Positions 1 through 12,215 of a stretch of 64,000 nucleotides of DNA are shown piece by piece. A program made the position numbers and the translations under genes. This stretch comes from Chrysemys picta bellii (lineage: Eukaryota > Chordata > Testudines > Emydidae), in NCBI RefSeq assembly GCF_011386835.1, contig NC_088792.1, positions 217,158,394-217,222,393 on the forward strand. Reading direction: 5' to 3'. Position 1 is the first letter of the stretch; each line of letters opens with the position of its first letter. The notes below the pieces were generated by a model, which was not told the DNA's origin, did no database searches, and was given only the letters and a program-made list of their open reading frames with translations.

Positions 1-454
1 AGAAATGCCTCTCTGTGGTACAGTGAGAGAGCTTGGATGCTCTGTTAACAGCAACAGAGCTTCCCGGCACCCTGAAATCCAGGACATCGGGTAAGGCTGC
101 TAGCTCAGCCAGCTTCTTTGATTTTGATAAACATTTTTCTGACCCCCTTGCAGGCAAGCTGCTTGCCCTGTTCAGTGAGTCCCTGGAGGAGGGTACTTTC
201 CCCTCCACCCTGAGAGAGGCTTGATTTCAGTGATTCCCAAACCAGTCAGGATCTCATGTGCTTGAACTATAGAGCAATTTTCCTAATTAATAGTGATGTG
301 GAAAATATTGGCCAAACTTTTGGCAGCGAGGCTGGAGAAAGATGGAATTTAGGAAGGCAGGATAACATAAGACAGTTAGTAGATACCAGAGCGGTGTAGC
401 GTAATAAGCCCAACCCCCAGTTACTTCTAGATTCGGACGCTCAATGTCCAGTGG

Positions 455-1190
455 CTGTCAAACAAGCTAGCGATGTCAGGACCCATTAGAAAAGAGTTTG
501 ATAATAAGACAGAAAATATCACAATGCTACTATCTAAATCCATGGTACTCCCACGCCTTGAATGCTGTGTTCAGTTCTGGTCACTCCAACTCAAAAAAGA
601 TATAGAATTGGAAAAGGTACAGAGAAGGGCAACAAAAATGATTAAGGGTCTGGAACAGCTTCTATATGAGGCGAGATTTTAAAAAGATTTGGACTTTTCA
701 GCTTGGAAAAAAGAGGACTAAGAGGGGATATGATCATGACTATAAAATCATGACTGGCGTGGAGAAAGTGAATAAGGAAGTGTTGTTTACTCCTTCGCAT
801 AAGACAAGGACCACGGGTCACCCAATAAAATTAATAGGCGGCAGCATGTTTAAAACAAACTGAAGTACTTCTTCACACAATGCACAGGAAACCTGTGGAA
901 CTCATTGCCAGGGGACGTTGTGAAGGTCAAAACTATAATGGGGTTAAAAAGAGAATTCAGTAAGTTCCTGGAGGATACGTCCCATCAATGGCTATTACCC
1001 AAGATGGTCAGGGATGCAACCCCATTGCTGTGGGTATCCCTAGCCTCTGACTTCCAGAAGCTGGAAGTGGACCACAGGAGATGGATCACTTGATGATTAC
1101 TTGTTCTGTTCATTCCCTCTGAGGCACCTGGCATTGGCCCCTATTGGGCTAAATGGACCTTTGGTCTAACCTAGTATGGTTGTTCTTATG
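455..1190 (+). mobile_element. CR1 LINE 3' fragment inside the L1
   Basis: This is the C-terminal part of a CR1 ORF2 (RLECCVQFWS, EKVQRRATKMIKG motifs), followed by the characteristic turtle CR1 3' region with WRxxL-like residues, a decayed NLWNSLPG segment, and a 3' end reading CCTAGTATGG--GTTCTTATGA. It is 5' truncated, as is usual for CR1. L1 sequence resumes after it. Confidence 0.8.
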
Positions 1191-1531
1191 ATGAAGAATA
1201 CAGAGATTTGGTTTTAGGCCTGTTTTTGAGCATGGGTTCAACTTCTATAAAAGGTCTCCACATCTCATATCTTAACCATTGGCATAATTTCAGTCTCATT
1301 TAACTTCCTCAGAAGCCCTAGACAGGATTGTTCATTGTCCCCGCTCCTGTTTGATCCAGGCTGAGAACCCATGGAAATTGCCGTAGGCTCTCACTCAAAT
1401 ATTTGAGATATCAGGACTGGCCCATTGTAGTACCATTTGATGTTAACACCAATGATGTCCTTTTGTTTATAACATATCCCCAAACCACAATCCTTGACCT
1501 AGCATTAATCCAAGATTTTGGCTCACTTTCA

Positions 1532-1709
1532 GGGTGAGGTAATATCTTTTATTGGACCAATGTCTGTTGGTGAGAGACAAGCTTTTGAACTTACACCAAC
1601 CTGAAGAAGAGCTCTGTGTAACCTCTGTGAAGGTTTCCCAGACCTGAAGAGCTCACCCACCTTGTCTCTCGAATATCCAACATGGCTACAACGACACTGC
1701 ATACAACAT
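1532..1709. repeat. Foldback repeat (TCTTTTATTGGACCAA family) inside L1
   Basis: The left part reads GTGAGGTAATATCTTTTATTGG and the interior contains TGGTGAGAGACAAGC. The right part carries the CACCTTGTCTCTC...GGCTACAACGACACTGCATACAAC arm. The insertion separates two adjacent L1 RT motifs (SLSG and YLGI). A single arm of the same family is at 19,795-19,857. Confidence 0.65.
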
Positions 1710-3410
1710 AGGTAGTCAGAGACAATTAAATACTTGGAGATAAAAATACCAAGGAATCTTGAAACACTTGTAATAATGAAGTGAGCACCAACCTTTCTAC
1801 AACTAGCCGAAGACTCCAGTTCCTGGCAAGAGCTTTCTCTGAGCCTCTGTGGGAAAATTAACACAGTTAAGATGAATGTCTTATCTAGATTTTTGTACAT
1901 TTTGAGTAGACTACCCATCATCATCTCACCATCCTATTTTAAAGGATTTAGTAAGATTATCAAGACCTCCATATGGGGCCTAGAACAATGCCCCATACTA
2001 TCTTGGTGGATGCCTCAACTCCCCTTGGATAGAGGTAGGAGATCCAGGAGTCTGAAGCAACTCTATCATGTCCTGGGCCTCCATTGGTTCCAACACAACC
2101 ACCACATCCCCTTAAGCCAATCTGCCTGCCAGGGTTCTTGGGATCCTCATTCTACAGAGAAAAACAGGGTGCCCTCTGTAGAGGCCACCTGGAGAGTATT
2201 GTCCCTTTTTGACCAATAGATTCCATACAAAAGCCACTATTTGGAGTCATTCTGATTTACAGATTGACAACCAATCATACGAAGAGAATGGACAGAGAGA
2301 GGCATTACATCCTGTCTCATTTGGTTGATAATGTGGACATAGTTCCTGTCCATGTCCTGCAATATCAGTGTAACCTCCCAGCCACAGCGATATGGCAATA
2401 TATACAGCTAAAACATTTATTGAGCTAGCTCTTTGGCCCAGATGCCCTGAGGCTGCCCAATACCCCTGAGAACTGAGTATAATAGACATGTCCCTCAAGT
2501 CCATGCATGCTTTTTTGATGGAAAAAGATTGAATCTTGACTTTATTACTAAAATCTGGGATAAAGAGCTGGCACATCCTTTAAAGGCTCCACAATGGTCA
2601 AATGCATTATACAATGCTGTGCGTCTCTGGATTTATGATTATATTTAATTAAACAAAAACATTCTTTAGAATATATTGGACACCACAGAGACTACATAAG
2701 ATTGAAGCTGTTCCTTTGTATACATGCTGCAGCTGCAGGACAGATAAGGGCTCCCTTCTCCAGCTGTTGTGGGAATGTCCTCTAGTTAAACATCTGTGGA
2801 AAGAAGTTGACAATAGAATTAAAATGATTTGGGGATTTAGCAAGCAAACATCACTCAAGAATTATGTATTAGGTTATTTACCCATGAATTTGGGCATTTG
2901 CAGTTTCTGAGAGCAGCCAGGATCACGAAGTGAGTGATTTTACAGAAGTAAATCAATGCACAGAATAAAACAATGGTTTTCAGACCTCTCTGACCTAGTG
3001 AGCAAAGAAGGGCAACCCTCTGCTACAGAGAGCGACTACATGAGTTAGAAGAAATCTGGGCTCCAGTTTTAGAAACATTTGACTAAGGAACACCCTGGAG
3101 CCCAGTGGCCATTCCAGACCTCCTTCCTTTTCCTCCTTCCCCCTTCCAGCCTGGTTTTCACACTTCCCCTCCAATGCCTTGCCTCTGATTTCCTCCCATT
3201 AATTGCAAAGTTTTGATTTATTTGATTTTATGGTTTAATATTAACGTTGTAAAAATGTGTTTTGCGTATATATGTCATGGCTATGCTGTACATTCTATAT
3301 GCTTACTGTGAGTTTATCATTTTTATTTGTGTTTGCTTTTTGTATCATGATGTTTTATCAAAAAGTAAAAATTAATAAGAAACCCTTAATTAAAAAAAAA
3401 CAAAAACACA

Positions 3411-4500
3411 AGCCAAACCCCTAGCCTGATTGTACTTACTGAGTGAGTGACCCGGACAGTATTGCAACTGAGCCATGAACTCAGAATCTTGTAGTTTGCA
3501 CTTTGCAGGTAGCAGAGCCAGCGAATGAACTAAAGTAAAGCTGCCTGCTGGCTAAGCCAGCGGGGGCTTCTCTCAGCTGGAAGCTGCTCTTCCGTACTTC
3601 AAATCCTACCCTCCCTTTTATGGAAGATGAGAGGAAATAAGTAGGTCAGGATCGTAGTTCTACACTTCTCAGATTTTGTAATGAAAAGTAAGCAAATAAA
3701 GTTGATGGATCAAAAGTCTCTCCTTCTCTTTTCCCCCCCCTCTATGTTTCCAATATGTTTTCCCCTAAAACAAGTGCTTCAGTGCTCTTGCTTCTAATTA
3801 TAAAGAAATGCCAGCAACTAAGATTTCACAAGCAACCCTACAATAATAAACCAGCAGGCATGTGGGATGGAGGAAAAAATAATCAGTTTTAAGCTTCCAT
3901 GGGGATGTTGTAAACAACTTCAATCAAAAATGATTTTTAAAACCTTGAAATCACTTTGACAGCGTCCTTTTAATTAACCACTGTAATCCATATCCCTGCT
4001 GCTTATGTGGTTGCACGGAGTCTCAGAAAAAGATTCAAGTGACGCACCTACACGCAGTTGATATATTGTAACCTTCCCTCAATTTTCTTTACAGCATCAT
4101 TTTACTAAGATAGATAAACAGGGTTCCAAAGCAAAGATGTAATTACAAGATGAATTACATACATTCACAATTATTAGGAGCCTTTTCAAGTTTGTTTCCA
4201 GACATTTATTACTGGGAATAGGGATGAAAAACGCTGACATAAAGATCTCGCTGAAGGAAATTAACTAAAGTATGTATTACACTTTAAAGCCGTTACTCAT
4301 AGACTAGGAGACCAGTTCTTCATTCCTCCCAGTCTCGTTGGCTGCTCCAGTGGGGAAAAGAGCACTCAAGAGATTTCTTGGTCAGCAGAGAGCTCAAAAC
4401 CACCTCTTCATTCTCCTCTCCCAACATTTGTTCCCGCTACCAAGGAAGCTCAGTTAGAACAGAGAATTGGACTCCAGGACTTTACATACCGGACCTTGCA
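3411..4500. other. Intergenic AT-rich DNA, nothing recognised
   Basis: No conserved ORF and no repeat that I can name. Confidence 0.5.
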
Positions 4501-4508
4501 CAGGGCAG

Positions 4509-4712
4509 TGTGGATGAGTGGATAGGATACTGGATTAAGAGTCGAAAGACCTGGCTTCTCTTCTGGGTTCAGCCACCCCTCTGTGTCTTTGTTTTCTCCT
4601 TCTATATTGTAAACTCTCTGGGGCAGGGTTGTCTCTTACTATGTGTTAGCACAGAACCTAGCACAATGGGATCTTTCAGGTCTAGTTCAATATAAATAAT
4701 AAACCACCACCA
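4509..4712 (+). mobile_element. Amniote CORE-SINE (MIR-like, long tail)
   Basis: The order of pieces matches amniote MIR-type SINEs: GTGGATGAGTGGATAGGATACTGGATTAAGAGTC, a CTGTGTC--TGTTTTCTCC core remnant, then TTGTAAACTCTCTGGGGCAGG, CTTACTATGTG, CCTAGCACAATGGGATC, and an ATAAATAATAAA tail. The order is conserved and the bases are diverged, so it is an old copy. Confidence 0.7.
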
Positions 4713-5969
4713 CCATATGGTTGAACTGTGCCACCACCCACTTTTTATTAGTGGTATAGTTTTATGTTTTATTAACTTGGTTCTTCTGGACTCAGGGGTT
4801 GGAATTCTCTGCTTGGCCCAACAGCTTCTGTAGGATGCCAGCTTTCATTTAAGAAAAAGTTTCTTTCCCTTGTGATTGCCAGGCTAACCTTCCAAAGAAG
4901 TTTGCAGTGAAATCTTACCGGAGCTGCTGACAGCCTAAAACAGTACCACTAACTCAGAGGAGTCAATTCCTCCTTCTTTTCAATTGAGTCCTGACACTGA
5001 AGCCTAATAACAATGTTTTGTTTAAAAAGTCATCAACATTTTCACTGGTCCTTATAGCAAAACCATATGGCTCCTCTGGGATTGGGGTGGTGTTTAGGAT
5101 TGTGGGAACACCCTGAGGAGAGCTCAACCAGAATCTTTTTTCTATTTTGTGGGCTGGAAGGTATTTTTCCTTTTTTCCACGCGTGAACAGGTAGATCCTA
5201 GTTTACTAATTCTCATTCAGAAAGTTCTCCAGAAATGGTGGGCAGGCAGTGATGGTTTCTGTCTTTGAACCTCTGACAAAGAGTCTAAACACAATAGACA
5301 CATTTTCTTACCTGCCAATTGATTTTCTGTGGCTTATCAGGTGCCCACAAATAAAGCCCATGAAACAGTCAGAGCCAAAACTTGGATCTGCAGAAGCCAC
5401 CCAGGGGAATTTCCAGGATATCTGGTAAGGAGGCCTTCTTAGCCTAGGTTTGGTGCGACTCATACCAGGCAGAGCAGACAGCCCATGTTTTTATTGACTT
5501 GAAAAAAAGCTGGTTATTTATTTACTTGAAACAAGTGTGTAAGAACATGGTGGACTCCTGGCATTTGGGGAGGATGCTGAGAGAGAGAGACAGACAGATG
5601 GGTGGTGGATGGGGTTTTGATGAAAGGGATTGGGTCTGTTAGAGAGCAGTTGGATCGTCTCTCAGAGCTGCAGAAGGTCAATAAACTTGATGCTTCTCAG
5701 CACTCTGCAGTAATTCAGATAATCTGGCACCCATTGCTCTGTGCTTTTACAACCTTGCAGATCTGTGGGAAGAGGGCAAATGTGTTTGACAAACTCCTTT
5801 GTCCTGAGGACAGGGAAGACATGCTGAGTACAGGATTTCAGGTCGGGATACCTACTGCAATAACTGGATATAGGGTGGTGAGACTGGGATTCAAAAAGAT
5901 CCAAGGAAACGAGGAAACAGCATTCTGAATGAGTTTCCTGTGAAGTGACCAATAACCAGGTGAAGAGGC
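4713..5969. other. Intergenic DNA, nothing recognised
   Basis: An open frame at 5602-5928 has no recognisable domain and looks like chance. No repeat is recognised. Confidence 0.4.
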
Positions 5970-6172
5970 GGGGACGGATAGCTCAGTGGTTTGAGCATTG
6001 GCCTGCTAAACCCAGGGTTGTGAGTTCAAGCCTTGATGGGGTCACTTGGGGATCTGGGGCAAAATCAGTACTTGGTCCTGCTAGTGAAGGCAGTGGGCTG
6101 GACTCTATGATCTTTCAAGATCCCTTCCAGTTCTAGGAGTTGGGATATCTCCATTAATTATTATTATTTAAG
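5970..6172 (+). mobile_element. tRNA-derived turtle SINE (Cry-type)
   Basis: The tRNA-like head carries an A box (TAGCTCAGTGGTTTGAGCA) and a B box (GAGTTCAAGCC), with an anticodon-loop-like CTGCTAA. It is followed by a non-tRNA body (CTTGGTCCTGCTAGTGAAGGCAG, CTGGACT-TATGATCTTTCAAG) and an (ATT)n-like tail. It is a SINE, not a functional tRNA gene, because the 3' acceptor strand is absent. This family is a main reason for calling the host a turtle. Confidence 0.85.
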
Positions 6173-7939
6173 AGAGATCTACTTAACTGGAAGATAAGTA
6201 GGCTGGAAGTTCTGTTTCCTCAGGAAGTGCAAAGCTTTCAGGGACAAGATGCATCTGAGAGTGGTACTGAGCCCAGGGAACCAGATTCTAGCAAGAAATT
6301 TGTATATCCATTATTCACATGCAGAAATGGATGGTGAATTATGACTTGATTAGAACTCCCAGATGGTGGTTTCAGGATTCTTTTGTGAAAGAGGAAGGCT
6401 ACACCTGTAGGTGAGTCTGACTGTTCCAAGATGCATATGTTTTTGTAAAAGAATGGGTGAGCTTTTCTCTAGGTTCACCTCTAAGGGCTAAAACTACTGT
6501 AGGAGAATGAGAGACCACCCAGAGTGAATCCTGCTGGGACTTAGCCCAGATGAGTTAGTTTCCAGGTAAGGAATTATAAAACTACCCTCCTTCCTGAAGG
6601 CCACCACTATCACGGATATGATTGTAGTGAAATTTCGGGGGAACAACTCAGAATTTAGGTCATATGGGAGACAAGTTGTCCCTCAAAAGAAGTGGGCGTA
6701 AGTCTGGAGGGTTTTAAAGAGGGATAGGGACTTGAGTTCTAAGTAATTGAAGGATTTGATTCCAGCATGTAATGAGTCTGAAAAAGATCCCTGGAGATTC
6801 CTGAGAAGGGGATCTGTGGTGGAGGGGCATGCTTGTTGAGTGTCTATGAGGGATGGGATGGGAGAGAGACCTATGCTCTTCAAAGGGGAGAGAGCAGGAA
6901 GGCCTTGAAGGCTCCACTGAGACACAAAATAGTGCCAATAGTGCTTCTCTCTCAAAAAATAATATCAAATCAAATAAAAAAAAGAATGACGGGGGAAGGA
7001 GGTTATAAAGTAAATCCCTTACCTCTTCTTTCTCTCAGCTGTCCCTGACATCCAGTCGAGCTCTGGCTTTAGCATGCTGAGCCCCGCAGTTTTGGTTCAT
7101 TCCAACTGGCAAACAGCTGGGTGGACAAACTGCTCAGTTGCTGCTTAGCTGAACATTTGAAGCACACCAGCCCTGCAAGAGAAGACTAGGGAAACTGCAG
7201 TCCTGGCACCATTACAACCTCCTTCTATATGGAGGGTGAAAAGCCTGCATTAGCTGTGCTCTCTTCCAAGGCTCTTATGGTTGAGGACTAAAGACGTTAC
7301 CTCAGGAAGAGTCACTTGCTACCTCCCTCACTTCGAGGCAGGAAGATGCAGAGGAGTCTGGAGATATTGGCTGAAAACATAAGGGACTAACATCAAATCT
7401 CTTGCTCCTGATTGGCCCTTCAATTCCTGACGGATACCAGAGGAGAGGAACAACACACTCTCTACACTGGAAAGCAAAGCCACAGAACATTTTTGAAGAA
7501 AAAGGCGAGAACACTGTGTTAATTACAGTAGGAGAAAATACATCTATTAAATGATGGGCAGCAATTAACAAGAACTTGCTACAGTATTCACACAGTCAAT
7601 GGCAAGTGCCTTTAAAGGACACTTGATAGATTTTTTTTTTAAGAACAAATTTTACCAGTTAGATAGTGTTGCCTCAAGCCAGGTTTAAATTGTGAAGCAT
7701 TAGTGACTTGGACCTCATGATTTATGCACCGCCTCTCCGTGCTCTTATTGAAGAGATTCTTCATTAGAACAAAGCTCTAGCTAGAATTATCCAAATGGAT
7801 TTACTCAATATTTTTGAGAACTGAGCTGTGGCGACTCCAACAACTGGCATGGAAGTCCCCTTTTCCTGTTTAAAGAAGACAATGCTGATAACTGATTACA
7901 CACTATGTTTGTTTAAACGTTATAATGTTTCACAATCGT
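6173..7939. other. Intergenic DNA downstream of NOL4
   Basis: No conserved ORF and no repeat that I can name. If a more distal poly(A) site is used, part of this belongs to the NOL4 3' UTR. Confidence 0.4.
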
Positions 7940-7955
7940 TAAACACAGAAATCTG

Positions 7956-7961
7956 TTTATT
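7956..7961 (-). terminator. Candidate poly(A) signal AATAAA for NOL4
   Basis: TTTATT on the + strand gives a canonical AATAAA on the minus strand. A GU-rich stretch (TAGTGTGTAAT) lies about 50 nt further downstream on the transcript, near 7900-7910, as expected for a cleavage/polyadenylation site. Other hexamers could be used. Confidence 0.4.
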
Positions 7962-8697
7962 TACCCAAACAAAACAGAGGAAATAATTCCAGCCCTCAGT
8001 TTTTGAATTTTCATTTAAACTTGTGAACAGTAGTTCACAACTTAGATAGATGTTTGTGTATCTATGTACCTTCAAAATACTCATATTTCATAGCCTTTTT
8101 CACATTAATATTCACCAACAGTATCACAAAAGTTCTTTTTTGTCTTTTTCGTTTTCTTTACATAACTGTAAGCAATAGTAATTCTAGAAACACTAGAGGG
8201 GATAAAAGCATATCAATGTCCCACATTACAAGAAAAAGTGCACATTACTGGGTCACAATCACAGTCATTACTTGGAAAACTATATGTAACAAGTAGCTAT
8301 AAAATATCACTGATGCCTTCAACTCATTGTCAAAAACTGAATTACAGAAAATTTTGTACATGAAATAAGGCAAATTCAGGAATGCACAAGGAACTTGTTA
8401 GTCAACAAAAGCTAAACAGAACAAATAGTACAGTAAGCATGAACGAAAGTACTTGTCTCTATATATTCAAAAATAAACTTGCCTTAGTGCACAAAAAAAC
8501 ACCATTAACGTGTATTCAACCTTATAAAATAAGAAATAGGGGATGGGAAAAGTTGGGGAGAGGAGAGAAGAGTTTAATTAAAGTTGCAGCTGCATCCATT
8601 TATCATTTTTGTACAGTTTTCAGCTAGGTGTGGGCATTACACAAGTCACACCAGAAATGTCAATGGCCTTTTTTTCTGTACTTATTTTGTTGAAAGG

Positions 8698-8719
8698 AAT
8701 AAATAAATAAATAAATAAA
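8698..8719. repeat. (AATA)n microsatellite
   Basis: Five perfect AAAT-type units lie in the probable 3' UTR. Confidence 0.9.
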
Positions 8720-9681
8720 CACAAGAGTGCAAATTTTCAGATTGTCACTTGCAACCTCTTAACATTCAATCATCTACATCCAATCGCTACTAAAGGGACT
8801 TGTACAAGACAGCAGCAGCGATCACGGAGTTAAATGAGCTAGCTGTAAGAAACCAATTTTTTTAAAATGATATGTCTTAAAAAACCCCTCATCTCTATTA
8901 ACTGCTAATAAAGCTGCAATATATTACAGGATGGAGGTGAGAATGGCATGAATGTAAGGAAATGCATGCTTCCTTTCAAAGTGATTCCAGAGATGACAAT
9001 TTACAGTACACAAGGGAAGGGTTATCCAGCATCGAGAGTTACTTGTTGTAGAAAGAATATGAAGTTGGGGAGAAGGGCAGGGACAAGGGGTTCCGGAGAG
9101 GAAGAGGGGGACTTACAATATCTCCTCAAAACATTTTTAGGACCAGTGAAAAAGTTTACCAAAGTAAAAATGAAAAATTTTGAATGAAAACAAAAGTTTT
9201 TTTCTGTTTTGTTTTTATAAAAATTACATTTTTGAAAATACAAGATCCTTTCCATTGCAATTGTGTCCTGTGGCAACAGGACTTTTGGCAACATTTTGCC
9301 ATATACTGCAGCTTAAGTCCAATGAGTCAGTAGCACATTCCACTAATATTGCACTTGGATCTTGAACCAATTTTTACCACCACAGCATCGTCTCTTTCCT
9401 CCACTTGTTAGAACGAGTTAACAATCTCTAGCCACTTTTTTGATATTTATGCTGACACACTAAAACAAAAAGCAATAGGCTGAACACATTAAAGTACCTC
9501 AGAACTATCGGAGGTCAAAGTTCACTTGAACACATCACTTTATGGATCAAGAACAGTGTGGCATTATGGTAATTAACTCTCCTAAAAAGACTGCAGTAAT
9601 TGAAGCGTCTGCTCTGGGAACTCAAAATGTCATTAGTGGAAACTCCGAGATAAGACTAGGCCAGCATGAAGGTCATGTGAC

Positions 9682-9875
9682 TCAGTTCTGCTGCAAAATA
9701 AGGTTTTCCAGTTCATCTGCAGAACGCAATAAAAATGCTGCTGATTCTCGATACCCTGCAACAAGCTGCCGCACTGCATTTATTTCAGTTGGACTCAGCT
9801 GGGGTCTAGAGCTTGTACTACTGGAGGATCCGGAGCTGGTTGCTAACTGCCTCTTCATACTGAGATCTGTTGGAC
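9682..9875 (-). CDS. NOL4: NOL4 last coding exon (C-terminus)
   Basis: The exon opens after a TTTCCAG acceptor and ends in TGA at 9684-9682. It completes a split glycine codon (G from the previous exon plus GT) and then encodes 63 residues. In order these are a [10 protein letters not shown] segment, a serine-rich linker, and a predicted helical tail ([18 protein letters not shown]... ending LENLILQQN). I associate this tail with the NOL4/NOL4L family of nucleolar or nuclear proteins of poorly defined molecular function. The opposite-strand ORF over the same bases is a shadow. The frame is intact and the phase (1) matches the donor at 22173, so it is a live exon. Family assignment is strong; NOL4 rather than its paralogue NOL4L is inferred from the tail sequence and from the very long AT-rich introns. 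Confidence 0.88.
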
Positions 9876-12109
9876 CTGGAAATAACAAATGGAAAAAATG
9901 GAAGCATTAGGTTTTCCTGCCAGAAAAAAGTTTCACTACGATAGATTTGTAGACACAATTCAAGAGCAACGACAAACTGCTCGCAGCGGTTTATCAGTAA
10001 AAGGTGAAAAGTAGCAGCTATTCATATTGAGGGCATGTTGCAGTTCCTTTTGATATGTAACAGGGTTCATTCACTCCTGGGCTTCTGCTAACATGGCCCA
10101 GGGTATGGGATCACTGGTGGTGGAAATGTCAATCTCAAGAGTAAATCTTGTATGTGCAGGGGGCAGAGCTTTCTCAGCAACTGGACCACATATGGGACTT
10201 GCTTCCTGAAGAGATTGGGATAAACACCAAGCTCCAGAACAAAATGCAAAACCAACTTATTTCCAGCCATTCTGCAGTAACGCCAACAGAATCACAGTTT
10301 AAGGGGTCAGGGGGAGGGGAGGAACAACTCCCTACTCAGTGGAGGAATGGAAGGAAGGGAGAGAGAGAGAAGCTTGATTAAAACAATAATAGATTTGTAA
10401 GGCCCTGGAGATGGGAGCGGTAGATAAACAGATGTTAGCAGAAGGGCTAAGAGCTATACCGATTTACGTCAGTTGAAGAAATGGCCCTTAATGTTCCTTA
10501 ATTCTATTTCCTTTTTGGCAACCCTGAGATAAAGCTACCTGTAGATAATGCCATATTTTTGTGGTCACTGAAGTCAATGGAAAACTTCCCATTGACTTCA
10601 GGGAAGTGCAGGCAGAGTCAGGCACACAAAAAAAGACTGGTCACACAGAACCTGCACTGTTAAACATTCTTACTTCGAGATCTGGAATTGGTAGCGTGAA
10701 CAGGTGAACTATAAAGACAGCCTAGCCTCCATTCACATTCACCAGTTTTACATTGGTATGACTGCTTTGTTTTAATAGTTACCCCGATACACCTGGGATG
10801 AATGAGAGAAGTAGGCTAGTGAATCTACCTAATGGTCATCATACATGATAGGGCAATGACTATATCACGATGAAGCTCAAAAGGAGAACTCTAAGGAAGT
10901 AAAATCTCAACACAGCATACTGAACAAGAGTATACAAATCATAATGTCAGCTTAGCTGAATGGTTGTAAGAAGCCATTAAAGACTTCTAAATTTATTGTG
11001 CCAGTACTGAAAAGTTGGCCATTGAAATATTGAGGGCATCATGCTCCAGATGAACCTACTTTAATTTTTATGTTCTTCCCTGGACTCTCATTCATGTCAC
11101 AGCCAAAAACACACAGAAAATATATGGCAGAGGAAAGTTTCTGTAGCAGAACAAATCTTTTTCTGAAATGAAAATGAATGGTTTTGCTTCTCAGCAATCC
11201 AGATTTTTAAATAGTTGAATAGAATATTAAATTTATTTCATCAGTAAGTACAAAATGTTGTAATGTTCTCCTTACTTTAATGGGCTTTTTCTTGCAGTAT
11301 TTCAGCACAAGCAGTGAGACATCTCTCAAAGGAAAGCTAGAAGTAGGCCTGATGCACAATTGACATAAATTGGTGTGGTTCCATCAAACCAACAGAAGCT
11401 GAGGATCTAGCCCAGTATCTTTAAATGTGCCAATTAACCCCCACAGGGAGATTTTTAACTCCACAGAGTGTATTTTTTCTAAAATCCTAACGGAATCTGG
11501 AAGGAAAATTCTATGCCAACTGCAACCAATATCCACACACTGCACATGCAATGGATCATCAAAACTCAGTCAGAATTCACCTGAGTCTAACAAATTAATA
11601 ACATAAACTGAATGCTGGTACAGAGGATCACTGAAGATGTGGGAGCTCACTCTATACTCACATCTATACCCAACTGTTCATTTGTGGCATCTCGGTCACC
11701 TGGGACTACAGCTCTTCCTGAGGCCCTTTTGATGATCTTGGACACATGTGGGACAGTTACCCCACCTGGTAAGAGAAGAAGAGATGCTAAGGGAAGCAGC
11801 TGGATGAGCTGCAGGCTTTGAATCCCCCATGTAGAGAGGAGATTGAGCAGAAATTGGTGACCCAGGTTACATCCTGGAAACAGTTTGAAAAATAAAGATG
11901 AAATCTATAAGAGTTTTAATGCCCCAAAGAAACCAGATACCCTCCCCTCTTTTCTTTTGCCTTTATTTTAAATGTTCCCATCTTAAGTGAAGTGAATCAC
12001 CCCATCCTTGATGTTTGAATCATCTCTTCTTAAAAGGCAGGGCTGAGCCCTGTGCCACTGAAAGCTATAAGCACTAGGCACATAATGTTTTCAAGTCATG
12101 GAAAACTTT

Positions 12110-12215
12110 CGGCACCCAATCAGGATGAAGTTCCATTGTGCTATGTTCTGTACAATCACGTACCAAGACTTGGCTCTACCCTGAAAAGTTTACAATCTAA
12201 GAAGGAAAGCGACAT
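12110..12215 (-). mobile_element. CORE-SINE 3' tail fragment
   Basis: Reverse-complement reading resembles the long-tail CORE-SINE seen at 4.5 kb: TTAGATTGTAAAC-TTT-CAGGG and CATAGCACAATGGAAC. Highly diverged. Confidence 0.45.

Larger units (their letters stand above)
1..3400 (+). mobile_element. L1-like LINE relic, interrupted twice
   Basis: Pieces of one L1-type reverse transcriptase run 5' to 3' with the usual motifs. Near 265-350 is the NYR-I-LIN-DV--IGQTF-type segment, then a GRxxxNIRQLVDT-like segment (340-405). Next come TRQ-CSLSPLLF (about 1318-1355), a decayed active-site copy reading TNDVLLFIT (1446-1475) and SLSG (about 1525). Then YLGI-I (1715-1750), LSRFLYILSRLPI (1881-1920), and a GSLLQLLWECP zinc-knuckle-like end (2740-2785). 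An AT-rich 3' UTR with an A-rich tail ends near 3395-3410. Frameshifts and stops are frequent, so it is dead. It is split by CR1 (455-1190) and a foldback (1532-1709). Confidence 0.75.
7940..9681 (-). other. NOL4: NOL4 3' untranslated region (probable)
   Basis: AT-rich sequence follows the TGA stop on the minus strand with no conserved ORF. The far end is set by the AATAAA hexamer at 7961-7956, so the 3' UTR would be about 1.7 kb. It contains a short AATA microsatellite (8698-8719). No interspersed repeat is recognised within it, unlike the flanks, which fits a constrained 3' UTR. The boundary is an inference from the signal alone. Confidence 0.5.

Noticed and set aside
5970..6044. Possible tRNA gene with A and B boxes
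   Set aside because: No acceptor-stem partner or CCA-side arm, and the same sequence with the same 3' body recurs at 46.1-46.3 kb, so it is a SINE.
8054..9365. Several small forward ORFs in 8.0-9.4 kb
   Set aside because: They are antisense to the probable NOL4 3' UTR and lack any domain or splice context.
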